The notes under the pieces are model-generated. The model made no database searches. It saw only the letters and a list, made by a program, of their open reading frames with translations, and was not told the DNA's origin. DNA of 18,225 nt from Taibaiella sp047605615 (GTDB taxonomy: Bacteria > Bacteroidota > Bacteroidia > Chitinophagales > Chitinophagaceae), in NCBI GenBank assembly GCA_047605615.1, contig JASGFI010000051.1, positions 1 through 18,225 of the forward strand, written 5' to 3'. The translations under genes and the position numbers were made by a program. Shown in pieces: positions 1 to 6,821 of this stretch (within the stretch, counting starts at the first letter, position 1; every line of letters starts with the position of its first letter).

Positions 1-224
1 TTACCCATACTTTTTTTGCCAAATTTAAGCTATTCTTAGAACACAACAGCCCTGGCCATAGGGGAGGTTGGTGAAAGGCAGAAAACGTGCATTTATTAAC
101 ATTTATAAAGGGAAACACAACATTGCGATAGTGCCGCCAACAATGGGAAACACTTCCGCTTTAAGGACTTTGGCTCGGCCCCGCCCCGAAAGAGTTTGGT
201 GGGTAACCATTATAATCAGCACGT
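1..224. other. left-edge intergenic stretch, possible minus-strand promoter
   Basis: I see no gene in this stretch. On the minus strand a TAAATTTG box (plus-strand 20-27) matches the Bacteroidota -7 consensus TAnnTTTG. A GTTG about 16 nt upstream (plus 44-47) could be a weak -33 element. An ATG on the minus strand at 6-8 lies just downstream and would open a gene running off the left end. Only two codons are visible, so no product can be named, and a promoter is an inference from motif and position only. Confidence 0.3.
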
Positions 225-259
225 AAAAAAGAAGACCGCAACCTTGGATTGCAGTCTTC
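225..259 (-). terminator. intrinsic terminator of the small minus-strand gene
   Basis: An inverted repeat GAAGACCGCAA (231-241) / TTGCAGTCTTC (249-259) forms an 11-position stem with one mismatch and a 7-nt loop. Reading the minus strand it is followed at once by six Ts (plus-strand As at 225-230). It sits about 20 nt past the stop codon of the gene at 281-571, as expected for a Rho-independent terminator. Confidence 0.75.
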
Positions 260-280
260 ATAACGCAACTTATCGTGTGG

Positions 281-571
281 TTACGCCCTGCGGGCAGTGT
301 TTGTAGCGGCCAATTTTTCGATTTCCCTGCCGATTATCGTTGCCAGGTCTTCGGGCAAGGTGTGTTCGGAAACAAAAGACCATTTATAGCCGTCGGCAGC
401 GGCACTGCCTTGCAAATCATACACCCTATCGTAGATAATTACGGAGAAATCGCTCACGTTGTCGGTATGATAACCGGTAGCTTTGAATTTTAAATCATAG
501 TCGCCAATTTTTACCGTTGTGTCCAGGTGTATTTTATTTTCCAGCACATTTTCTAATGTTATTTGTTCCAT
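281..571 (-). CDS. hypothetical protein, 96 aa
   Basis: I do not recognise this protein. The start chosen is the internal ATG at 571 (MEQITLENV...), because AGGAA lies about nine bases upstream of it; an in-frame extension to 610 has no such site. The 96-residue product is soluble, has no signal peptide or membrane segment, and is mixed in charge with an acidic middle. It looks like an alternating beta-strand segment (residues about 15-45) followed by a helical tail ending in Arg-Arg-Ala. A strong intrinsic terminator follows the stop codon, so it is probably a monocistronic unit. It being a real gene rests on the ribosome site, the terminator and the natural amino acid composition; function is unknown. 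Confidence 0.6.
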   Translation of the reverse strand: MEQITLENVLENKIHLDTTVKIGDYDLKFKATGYHTDNVSDFSVIIYDRVYDLQGSAAADGYKWSFVSEHTLPEDLATIIGREIEKLAATNTARRA

Positions 572-911
572 GGCTTGCGTTCCTTTTTTATTGAGAAATA
601 CTATTTCCAAATTTGGGTTGCGTAAGGTAGCAAAAATCCCGGTAAAAACGCAGGAAATGCACGGAATGTTTACTGATTAATTATAAAATAACAAAAATCG
701 TACAGGCGCCGGTAGTTTTTAAATGCTCGATGGTAGAACTGCCGGAATATGGAAACAAGAAAAAGGATGATTATTTTCCTTCTTCACCCTTAGTTTTTGG
801 AGAGTGTTTTCTTTAGGTAGATTTTATCTTTTCTGTCCAAATACGCTTATGGAAATCACCATAAATACCGCATATTTTCCCACATATGGGGATTTCAAAA
901 ACATGGAAAAA
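572..911. other. AT-rich intergenic region, no gene seen
   Basis: About 340 bases without a convincing reading frame on either strand. It should contain the promoter of the small minus-strand gene, but I find no clean TAnnTTTG match. A 9-bp inverted repeat GAGAGTGTT (800-808) / AACACTCTC (931-939) spans its right end; the arms are 122 bp apart, so a functional hairpin is unlikely. Confidence 0.4.
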
Positions 912-1061
912 TCATTTTCTATCTTTTGATAACACTCTCAGTTTTTTTAACTGTTCAATATCCATTAAATCTTTTTTTCGTGCCGTTGCTTCTATGTTTT
1001 CGATTAAATCAAAGTAGTTCAAAAAAATGATTTGTGTTTGTTCAAACCTGACTGCTCCTTT
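912..1061 (-). pseudogene. C-terminal remnant of a nucleotidyltransferase-like protein
   Basis: An open frame of 49 codons runs on the minus strand from just after a TAA (1062-1064) to a TGA (912-914), with no ATG. Its translation contains RFEQTQIIFLNYFDLIEN followed by ARKKDLMDIEQLKKLR. This resembles the C-terminal tail of the small nucleotidyltransferase (MNT/AbiEii-like) proteins common in Bacteroidota, whose ends typically read like 'DLI.NK.ATGRKKDL.D.E.L'. The catalytic GSxxxxDxD region and everything else N-terminal is absent. I read it as the 3' end of a gene that has been deleted or has decayed, not an expressed gene. The family assignment is from memory of the motif and needs a profile search. 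Confidence 0.4.
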
Positions 1062-1120
1062 TTAGCGAAGATTAAAAGAAAAATTAACACTCTTTAACAA
1101 AAGTGAAAGAAATCGGTTTT

Positions 1121-1128
1121 TAATTTTG
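1121..1128 (+). promoter_or_regulatory. -7 box for the outer-membrane barrel gene
   Basis: TAATTTTG matches the Bacteroidota -7 consensus TAnnTTTG and lies 39 bases before the ATG at 1168. No convincing TTTG -33 box is seen at the usual spacing. Confidence 0.4.
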
Positions 1129-1167
1129 CGCCGTAATTTTTTTTATTAACCATTTAAATCGTTTATT

Positions 1168-1824
1168 ATGAATCGGATACTCCCATTTTTGTTCATATTG
1201 TCGCTTACGAGCGCAAAAGCCCAAACCGAATTAAAGGCGTTGTTTGCAAGCAGCATACCTACCCGGATGCCCGCAAATATTACGGTGCAGAGCAGCAGCG
1301 GGGCCATGGCGGGTCTGTCACATTCGTTGACGCTCGATAACGCAAAGGACTGGCACATACAAGCAGACATCCTCTTTACCTACAATAGGTACATAATGGA
1401 TGGTATGTTCTCGAACAGCAACGGGTACGAATTTTCCGGTACACCGAGCAATTTTAAGCAAAACGAACTCAATTTTTACAGTTTCAGGTTGCCGGTGTTG
1501 CTGAAATACTCGCTGTTGAGAGCCGACGACTCCAATAACCCTTTGGTTACCGTGGGCGTAGGCCCTTATGTGGAATATGTCTTTGCATCCAATCAAAAAT
1601 ACAAGGCAGATAATCAGCTTCACAAAAATTCAATAGCGATACAAAACCCGGTACAATATGGATTGGGGTTCGATATGGGGATTTATGGAAACAAATTGTC
1701 TAACCGTTGGGGCAAATTATCCTTGCATACGGGTATTCAATATCAAATCAGCGATTATCTGAAAGACGCACAATCGTTTAAACCGATAATGGGTTATGTT
1801 GGCTTGGGTTTTAGGTTGAAGTAA
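1168..1824 (+). CDS. outer-membrane beta-barrel protein (PorT/OmpA-barrel type)
   Basis: A 218-residue protein with a signal peptide (MNRILPFLFILSLTSAKA, probable cleavage after Ala18 before Gln). The mature part is rich in alternating aromatic and hydrophobic strands, with many Tyr, Gly and Asn, including a GVGPYVEYVF strand and a C-terminal strand ending YVGLGFRLK. This is the layout of the small outer-membrane beta-barrel (OMP_b-brl_2, PorT-like) families in Bacteroidota, which are close to this length. The barrel is expected in the outer membrane; ligand and role cannot be told. It stands alone: a -7 box lies upstream and a 12-bp hairpin lies 65 bases past the stop. The class is fairly sure, any specific function is not. 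Confidence 0.8.
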   Translation: MNRILPFLFILSLTSAKAQTELKALFASSIPTRMPANITVQSSSGAMAGLSHSLTLDNAKDWHIQADILFTYNRYIMDGMFSNSNGYEFSGTPSNFKQNELNFYSFRLPVLLKYSLLRADDSNNPLVTVGVGPYVEYVFASNQKYKADNQLHKNSIAIQNPVQYGLGFDMGIYGNKLSNRWGKLSLHTGIQYQISDYLKDAQSFKPIMGYVGLGFRLK

Positions 1825-1888
1825 TTGCGTATAGCGCGGTTTGGGGCTTTGCGAGGGAGCGGATTTTTTCGGTCAAGTATTCAAAGTG

Positions 1889-1925
1889 ATTATACTGCAC
1901 AAAACTATCAGGTGTGCAGTATAAT
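1889..1925. repeat. 12-bp perfect hairpin, possible terminator or repeat end
   Basis: ATTATACTGCAC (1889-1900) pairs perfectly with GTGCAGTATAAT (1914-1925) around a 13-nt loop. On the plus strand it is followed by TTGCTTTTA, a poor U-tract, so it may end transcription of the barrel gene at 1168-1824 only weakly. The stem is longer and more perfect than most terminators, so it could instead be part of an interspersed repeat. Confidence 0.5.
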
Positions 1926-2135
1926 TTGCTTTTAAGGGGAGCGCATCGGCCCCAACCCCTTATAAATAGTAGAAGCAGGCATGGCTTTCATCGTAAACAG
2001 TAGCCAAAGCCTTCCATTGAAGTTTTAGTATAGCTTTTTTTCAAAGCTACCATGTCTTTTCAAAACCCCTCGGTCGTGTTTTCAACAGATTTCAACTCGT
2101 CAAAAGTTGAAAATTTCTTGACTATTTTCATGATA
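1926..2135. other. structured non-coding stretch upstream side of cmk 3' end
   Basis: No intact gene is visible here. Two further short hairpins occur: TAGCTTT (2031-2037) / AAAGCTA (2043-2049), and TTTCAAC (2090-2096) / GTTGAAA (2106-2112). On the minus strand several short open stretches lie in different frames, including one from an ATG at 2131 that ends after 23 codons. The mix of broken frames and hairpins suggests a decayed or repetitive element. Confidence 0.35.
2060..2131 (-). pseudogene. truncated small ORF, MKIVKKFSTFDELK...
   Basis: From an ATG at 2131 the minus strand encodes MKIVKKFSTFDELK and nine more residues before TGA at 2060-2062; the same frame reopens past the stop for 23 further codons. 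The lysine- and phenylalanine-rich start looks like the start of small Bacteroidota proteins encoded next to nucleotidyltransferase toxins, but this is an impression only. An A-rich stretch (AAAAAG) precedes the ATG. It may be a broken gene or chance. Confidence 0.2.
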
Positions 2136-2173
2136 TTTACTTTTTGATGTTACATTTTGACCTGTCCTGACAA

Positions 2174-2854
2174 TCATGCCTCCGCCCCTGCTTCCTTGGC
2201 CCATGCGATTGCCGTTTGCAATTGTTCCTCGCGCGTAAGTGCGCTATTGTCCAGCACCCGGGCATCGGCGGCTTGCCTTAGCGGCCCTTCTTCACGGTTG
2301 GTATCTATATAATCGCGCATTTCCAAGTTGTTTTTTACCTCTTCCACCGTTATGGTTGGATTGGTGGCATACATTTCCTGAAATCGCCTTTTGACGCGTA
2401 TGGCAGGGTCGGCGGTCATGAATATTTTCAGTTCCGCATCGGGAAACACCACAGTGCCTATATCTCGTCCGTCCAATATTATTCCTTTCATGTGTCCCAT
2501 TTCCTGCTGTTGTGCCACCGCAAATTTTCTTACGGCTTTTACCGCAGCCACCTCGCTTACTTTGTCGGCCACCGGCATGTCGCGTATGTTGCCGCTTACG
2601 TTTTCGTCGTTCAAAAATATTTCGGACACCCCGGTAGCGGGGTTGATGCCAAAACGCAAGTGAACATTGTTCAACGCATGGGCCACTTCTTCTTCGTTTT
2701 TCCACGAAACGCCATTGCGCAAAAAATACAAAGTAATGGCCCTGTACATGGCACCGGTGTCCAGATAAGCGTAGTGCAGTTGCGCCGCCAATTGCTTGGC
2801 CAGCGTGCTTTTGCCGCAGGACGAATATCCGTCTATGGCTATGGTTATCTTCAT
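2174..2854 (-). CDS. cmk: cytidylate kinase
   Basis: (d)CMP kinase, 226 residues, normal length for the family. It phosphorylates CMP and dCMP with ATP in the cytosol. The P-loop GYSSCGKST is at residues 9-17, followed by the LDTGAMYRA motif of the CMP-binding region and the ILDGRDIGTVVFPDAELKIF block typical of bacterial Cmk. The C-terminal part carries RDYIDTNREEGPL, also characteristic. The start is set at the ATG at 2854 (MKITIAIDGYSSCGKS): the frame stays open for 39 more codons upstream, but those residues lie before the family's N-terminal strand and would run through the promoter region. It is divergent from mqnD, with 131 bp between start codons and a -7 box at 2900-2907. No clear terminator follows. 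Confidence 0.96.
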   Translation of the reverse strand: MKITIAIDGYSSCGKSTLAKQLAAQLHYAYLDTGAMYRAITLYFLRNGVSWKNEEEVAHALNNVHLRFGINPATGVSEIFLNDENVSGNIRDMPVADKVSEVAAVKAVRKFAVAQQQEMGHMKGIILDGRDIGTVVFPDAELKIFMTADPAIRVKRRFQEMYATNPTITVEEVKNNLEMRDYIDTNREEGPLRQAADARVLDNSALTREEQLQTAIAWAKEAGAEA

Positions 2855-2899
2855 ACGGTTTGGTTGCTTCGGTAAAAAAAGGTAAGGAACAACGAACCG

Positions 2900-2907
2900 C
2901 AAAAGTA
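2900..2907 (-). promoter_or_regulatory. -7 box for cmk
   Basis: The minus strand reads TACTTTTG, matching TAnnTTTG, 45 bases before the cmk ATG at 2854. No good -33 box was found. It lies about 40 bp from the oppositely directed mqnD -7 box, so the two promoters are close and divergent. Confidence 0.4.
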
Positions 2908-2945
2908 CAATTCCCCTTGTGAAATATGGCTTGCGGGCTATGTCG

Positions 2946-2953
2946 TAACTTTG
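2946..2953 (+). promoter_or_regulatory. -7 box for mqnD
   Basis: TAACTTTG matches TAnnTTTG exactly and is followed by GCCC, with the chosen mqnD ATG 32 bases downstream at 2986. This also argues against the longer frame that would start at 2926, upstream of the box. Confidence 0.5.
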
Positions 2954-2985
2954 CCCGGCAACAGCCATCAAACCTTTTCAAAAAA

Positions 2986-3834
2986 ATGCGCACGCTTACC
3001 TTGGGCTTTAGCCCCTGCCCCAACGATACTTTCATATTCGATGCAATGGTGAATAAGGGCATAGATACCGCCGGCCTTACGTTCGACTATAGGCTCGAAG
3101 ATGTGGAAACCCTTAACCAATGGGCATTTGAAGGCAAGCTGGACATTACCAAGCTGAGCTACAGCACCCTGTTGCGGGTAAGCGACCGCTATGCTTTACT
3201 GGACAGCGGCAGCGCATTGGGCAGGGGCGTGGGTCCCTTGCTCATTTGCACCAAGGAAACCGCCGCGCAAATAAAAGACTTGGGCAATTTTTTGGAACAT
3301 GCGCGCATAGCCATACCCGGCAGGCACACCACCGCCAACCTGCTTTTTTCATTGGCCCACCCAAATGCGGCCAACAAAACCGAAGTACTTTTCAGCGACA
3401 TAGAAAAACAAGTTACCGAAGGCAAATATGATTGCGGGCTGGTGATACACGAAAGCCGCTTCACCTACCACCAGCGGGGGCTGGAAAAGCTAATGGACAT
3501 GGGCGATTGGTGGGAGCAAACCACCGGTGCGGCCATACCGCTTGGCGGTATATGCGTCAGGCGCAGCTTGCCCAAAGAGACGGCGTTGCAAGTGCAGCAA
3601 TTGATAAAAGACAGCTTGGCAAAAAACTGGCTGCAATACCCCAAATTATCGTCTTTCGTAACGGACAATGCGCAAGAAATGGAAGAAGCCGTGATGCGCC
3701 AACACATAGAACTGTACGTAAACGAATACTCAGTTTCCTTGGGTATGGTAGGCAGGGCCGCCGTGCATACCCTTTTTGCCAAGTCTTTTGAGAATGGATG
3801 GACAAAAAGTATGGATACCGAAATTTTTGCGTGA
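2986..3834 (+). CDS. mqnD: 1,4-dihydroxy-6-naphthoate synthase
   Basis: MqnD acts in the futalosine route of menaquinone synthesis, converting cyclic de-hypoxanthine futalosine to 1,4-dihydroxy-6-naphthoate. The 282-residue protein has the periplasmic-binding-like fold of the family, without a signal peptide. The hallmark SPCPNDTF is at residues 9-16, ITKLSY at 54-59, PGRHTTANLLF at 111-121, and GLVIHESRFTY at 151-161 with the conserved His155 expected in the active site. Start: ATG at 2986, after an A-rich stretch and the -7 box. The frame could begin at 2926, but that extension precedes the promoter. It converges on the DUF4834 gene with only 12 bases between stop codons. The other mqn genes are not in the window. 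Presence of mqnD implies this organism makes menaquinone by futalosine rather than the classical men route. Confidence 0.93.
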   Translation: MRTLTLGFSPCPNDTFIFDAMVNKGIDTAGLTFDYRLEDVETLNQWAFEGKLDITKLSYSTLLRVSDRYALLDSGSALGRGVGPLLICTKETAAQIKDLGNFLEHARIAIPGRHTTANLLFSLAHPNAANKTEVLFSDIEKQVTEGKYDCGLVIHESRFTYHQRGLEKLMDMGDWWEQTTGAAIPLGGICVRRSLPKETALQVQQLIKDSLAKNWLQYPKLSSFVTDNAQEMEEAVMRQHIELYVNEYSVSLGMVGRAAVHTLFAKSFENGWTKSMDTEIFA

Positions 3835-3846
3835 GCAGCGGCGCGG

Positions 3847-4062
3847 CTATTTCACCTCCTCGTAATCTATATAGTCGCCGTCTATTTTCTTGGAAGCGTT
3901 ATTGTTTTGCTCTTGCGATTGCATGTTGTTCATTTGCCGTTGCAGGTCGCTTACCTTTTTGTGCGTCATGCTGGTTACGCGCATTATGGGCAGTACCACG
4001 CGCATTATGAACCGGGCAGCGAAAAACAATATGAGGAGGAACAAAAAAAATCTTACCAGCAT
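3847..4062 (-). CDS. DUF4834-like small membrane protein
   Basis: A 71-residue protein: one hydrophobic N-terminal helix (residues about 2-27, MLVRFFLFLLILFFAARF...), then a polar, Gln- and Asn-rich stretch, ending in GDYIDYEEVK. A single N-terminal membrane anchor plus a C-terminal 'DYIDYEE(V/I)K' is the pattern I associate with the Bacteroidota DUF4834 family; function is unknown. It is last in the minus-strand run after the ABC exporter and barrel genes, 62 bp from the barrel stop. The minus strand also has TACCTTTG at 4068-4075, only five bases before the ATG; if used as a promoter it would give an almost leaderless message. Confidence 0.75.
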   Translation of the reverse strand: MLVRFFLFLLILFFAARFIMRVVLPIMRVTSMTHKKVSDLQRQMNNMQSQEQNNNASKKIDGDYIDYEEVK

Positions 4063-4124
4063 GAAGCCAAAGGTAGGGCATACCGCAGCAATAACTATTG
4101 GCCGGCTCCTTTTTTAACAAACGG

Positions 4125-4946
4125 CTATAAAAAAACGTAGGAAACCCTGAAGCCAAAGCTGAACAAGCTCAAATTGACATGCTCTTTTGAAATGGTGTTG
4201 TAGCTGCCGTCCAAGTAATATATTTGCGATATGCCGGATTTATCGACATAAACGGGCACATTGACCAACAGCCCGAAACCAAGGTGGTTCAGGAACTCGT
4301 TGCTGTTTTGCCAGCGCAAGCCCAAATAGCCCGTGCCCACCAAGCTGCCGTAATGCTCGGTGCCGTAATTGGCGTATTCCTGCACGTAATATTGGTATTT
4401 CCAGCTTTCTTTTGGCGGCGATACGGTGCCCGAGGTGGTCACTGCCGAATCTTTCGATTTGGCCAAATAGGTTTGCAGCCCCACTCCCGCCCTAAATTCT
4501 ATCAAATATTGGTTCCTGATGGGGCCAAATATATACCCGAAATCTATTTGCGGCATCACATACACGGAGCCGTGTTTCACCTTGGTGTAGTCGCTAAAAT
4601 TGTCGGAAAGGAAAGGGCCTTTGGCCGTGGAAAACGAATCGAATTTTTGGGCATACTTATAGCCATAGCTTGCGTAACCAAACGAAAAGCCGCCCCTGAA
4701 AGAGAGGCGTTCGCCTATGTGTTTTTGGTAAAAAAAACCGATGGACGGCACTATGCCCACCGTGCCTTTGGCCGTATTGCTGGCACCAAAATCCTTTACA
4801 ATCAAGCCCCCGGAAAAATTGCCCGACAAGGAAGCATACACCCCCAGGTTGTCTTTGTTGACCGATGGGTAATCGTAGAATTTGGCTTGCCCGTTTGCGG
4901 ATACATGACAGAGGCAAAGCAATATGAGCAGGTGTGCGGAACGCAT
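4125..4946 (-). CDS. outer-membrane beta-barrel protein
   Basis: A 273-residue secreted protein with a signal peptide (MRSAHLLILLCLCHVSANG, cleavage near residue 19-21) and a mature part full of alternating aromatic and glycine-rich strands (for example GVYASLSGNFSGGLIV, SFGYASYGYKY, YLIEFRAGVGLQTYL). The last strand is NLSLFSFGFRVSYVFL, typical of an outer-membrane barrel. The frame also has an ATG at 4991 that overlaps the ABC exporter stop as ATGA. That would suit translational coupling, but gives a 20-residue charged leader before the hydrophobic core, so I prefer 4946 and keep 4991 as the alternative. Neighbours suggest an operon with the ABC exporter upstream and the DUF4834 gene downstream. 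Substrate or role unknown. Confidence 0.78.
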   Translation of the reverse strand: MRSAHLLILLCLCHVSANGQAKFYDYPSVNKDNLGVYASLSGNFSGGLIVKDFGASNTAKGTVGIVPSIGFFYQKHIGERLSFRGGFSFGYASYGYKYAQKFDSFSTAKGPFLSDNFSDYTKVKHGSVYVMPQIDFGYIFGPIRNQYLIEFRAGVGLQTYLAKSKDSAVTTSGTVSPPKESWKYQYYVQEYANYGTEHYGSLVGTGYLGLRWQNSNEFLNHLGFGLLVNVPVYVDKSGISQIYYLDGSYNTISKEHVNLSLFSFGFRVSYVFL

Positions 4947-4987
4947 TTGTTTCTTATTTGGCCGTAAAGATAGTTGAATTAAACGCT

Positions 4988-6751
4988 TCATGCCGTGTGG
5001 ACGGCGGTAGTTTCGTACATTTTGCGGTAAATGCCCTCGTGTGCCATCAATTGCTGGTGGTTGCCTTCCTCTACCACTGTTCCCTTGTCCAATACCAAGA
5101 TTTTATGGGCTTTGCGTATGGTGGACAAACGGTGGGCTATGACAATGGCCGTGCGGCCCGCCACCAGTTTTTCTATGGCTTTTTGAATCAGCATTTCCGA
5201 CTCGGTATCTACCGAAGCCGTAGCCTCGTCCAGCACCAATATGGCCGGGTCGTGCAGCAACGCCCTTGCGAACGACAATAGTTGCCGCTGCCCCTGCGAC
5301 AGCATGTTGCCCCGTTCCATGATGTTGAAATAGTAGTTGCCCGGAAGCCGCATGATGAAATCGTCCATGCCCAGTTGCTCGCACACATGCTTCACTTCGG
5401 CAAATGGAATGTGGTCGTTGCGCAGGGTAATGTTTTCCAGCACCGTGCCCGAAAAAAGGAACACGTCTTGCAAGACGATGCCTATTTTCGACCTGAGGCT
5501 TTCCATTGCGTATTCTTTCACGTCTATGCCGTCTATCAGTATTTTGCCGCCTTGTATTTCGTACATGCGGTTCAGTATGCTGATGATGGAAGTTTTGCCC
5601 GCGCCCGTATGCCCCACCAATGCCAGCGTTTCGCCGGGTTGCACCTCGAAACTGATGCCCCGCAATACGGGTACTTCTTTTTTGTACGCAAAATGAACTT
5701 GGTCAAATTTTACGGCACCTTTCACTTGTTGCGCCACTATCGTGCCGTTGTCTTTCAGGTAATCGTCGCTGTCCAATACCGCCATTACCCTGCCGCCCGC
5801 CACCAAGCCCATTTGCATGGTGTTGAACTTGTCGGCCAACATGCGCAAGGGCCTGAACAAAAGGTTGAGGTACATGATAAAGGCAATGATGACTCCTTGG
5901 CTTACGTCGAAGTTCAGCATACGCACCGCACCGTACCATACCAATAAGCCCGTGGAGGCCGAAAGGATTATTTCCACTATCGGGAAAAAAACGCTGTACG
6001 CAAATATTGCCTTGATGTTGGCATCGCGATGGTCGCGGTTTATTTTCCCGAACTTGTTTATCTCCTTTTCTTCCGCCGCAAAAGCCTGTACCACGTACAT
6101 GCCGGTAATGTGTTCTTGCACAAAAGCATTGAGCTTGGCCACTGCGTTGCGCACGTTCACAAACGATTTATTGACGCTTTCCTTAAAAAAATAGGTAGCC
6201 AACAAAAGCAACGGGAACACCGCCAGGCTAACCAAAGTCAACCTCCAGTCGGTATAAAACATGACGCACATGATGGCCAAAATGGTGAGCACGTCGGCCA
6301 CTATGGAAATGATGCCTTCGGAAAACACATCGTTGATGGCCTCTATGTCGTTGATGGTGCGGGTGGTGAGCGTGCCGATGGGCGTTTGGTCGAAAAACGA
6401 GAGATTTTGGCGGATGATTTTACCGAAAACTTTTTTGCGCATGTCGTGTACCGCCGTTTGTCCCAACCAATTGGTGGTGTACATGAAAGCGAAGCGCAGC
6501 AGGCTTTCCAGCAGCAAAATGGCCACCTGCCATACGGATACGGCCAGCAATCCATGCCACAATTTCCCCACTATATATTTATCTACCGAAAGCTGTATCA
6601 GCCAAGGCCGCAAGGGCGACATGGCCGCCAACAGGATGGACAGCGCGATGCTTGCCGCCAAGCGGCTTTTATAGGGTGCCGTAAAGGCAAATATGCGTTT
6701 TATGGCCTGCCAATTGCCCCCTTTCTGCGTTTTGTGAATATCGTTGCTGAT
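4988..6751 (-). CDS. ABC exporter, membrane and ATPase domains fused, non-ATG start
   Basis: A half-transporter of the MsbA/lipid- and drug-exporter class (type IV ABC exporter) that should work as a dimer in the inner membrane. Numbering from the TTG at 6659-6661, the membrane domain covers about residues 1-290. The ATPase domain has Walker A GHTGAGKTS (350-358), Q-loop IGIVLQD (393-399), signature LSQGQ (454-458, Gln instead of the usual Gly), Walker B ILVLDE (474-479) and the H-loop His510. The family start lies upstream of the TTG: in-frame codons above it read NWQAIKRIFAFTAPYKSR, the usual elbow helix, without any ATG, GTG or TTG back to the stop at 6785-6787. The coding extent is taken from the ATC at 6749-6751 (587 aa, normal length), just downstream of a TACCTTTG box. 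Substrate unknown. The gene is followed by an overlapping barrel gene. Confidence 0.9.
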   Translation of the reverse strand: MSNDIHKTQKGGNWQAIKRIFAFTAPYKSRLAASIALSILLAAMSPLRPWLIQLSVDKYIVGKLWHGLLAVSVWQVAILLLESLLRFAFMYTTNWLGQTAVHDMRKKVFGKIIRQNLSFFDQTPIGTLTTRTINDIEAINDVFSEGIISIVADVLTILAIMCVMFYTDWRLTLVSLAVFPLLLLATYFFKESVNKSFVNVRNAVAKLNAFVQEHITGMYVVQAFAAEEKEINKFGKINRDHRDANIKAIFAYSVFFPIVEIILSASTGLLVWYGAVRMLNFDVSQGVIIAFIMYLNLLFRPLRMLADKFNTMQMGLVAGGRVMAVLDSDDYLKDNGTIVAQQVKGAVKFDQVHFAYKKEVPVLRGISFEVQPGETLALVGHTGAGKTSIISILNRMYEIQGGKILIDGIDVKEYAMESLRSKIGIVLQDVFLFSGTVLENITLRNDHIPFAEVKHVCEQLGMDDFIMRLPGNYYFNIMERGNMLSQGQRQLLSFARALLHDPAILVLDEATASVDTESEMLIQKAIEKLVAGRTAIVIAHRLSTIRKAHKILVLDKGTVVEEGNHQQLMAHEGIYRKMYETTAVHTA

Positions 6752-6774
6752 GGTACGGTGAGATTTATGCCGCG

Positions 6775-6782
6775 CAAAGGTA
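6775..6782 (-). promoter_or_regulatory. -7 box for the ABC exporter
   Basis: The minus strand reads TACCTTTG, an exact TAnnTTTG match, 23 bases before the ATC proposed as start. No -33 box of the right spacing was found. Its position fits an N-terminus near 6751 much better than one at the TTG 6661, which would leave a long leader. Confidence 0.45.
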
Positions 6783-6813
6783 GGCTAAAACAGCACAACC
6801 ATTGGCCCGGCAC

Positions 6814-6821
6814 AAAACCGT
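6814..6821. repeat. left target-site duplication of the MITE
   Basis: AAAACCGT immediately left of the inverted repeat; identical to 7063-7070 on the right. Confidence 0.75.

Noticed and set aside
841..911. Short minus-strand peptide MFLKSPYVGKYAVFMVISIS...
   Set aside because: Only about 26 codons, overlapping the remnant's stop; no ribosome site and no resemblance to a known family.
2855..2971. 39-residue N-terminal extension of Cmk
   Set aside because: The P-loop strand of the family begins at MKITIAIDG; the extension covers the divergent promoter region.
2926..2985. 20-residue N-terminal extension of MqnD
   Set aside because: It would begin before the -7 box at 2946-2953, and the family starts with the short strand before SPCPNDTF.
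3835..3846. Terminator between mqnD and the DUF4834 gene
   Set aside because: Only 12 bases separate the stop codons and no hairpin is present.
5282..5947. 221-aa plus-strand ORF inside the ABC exporter gene
   Set aside because: Antisense shadow of the ATPase and membrane domains, with no domain or ribosome site of its own.
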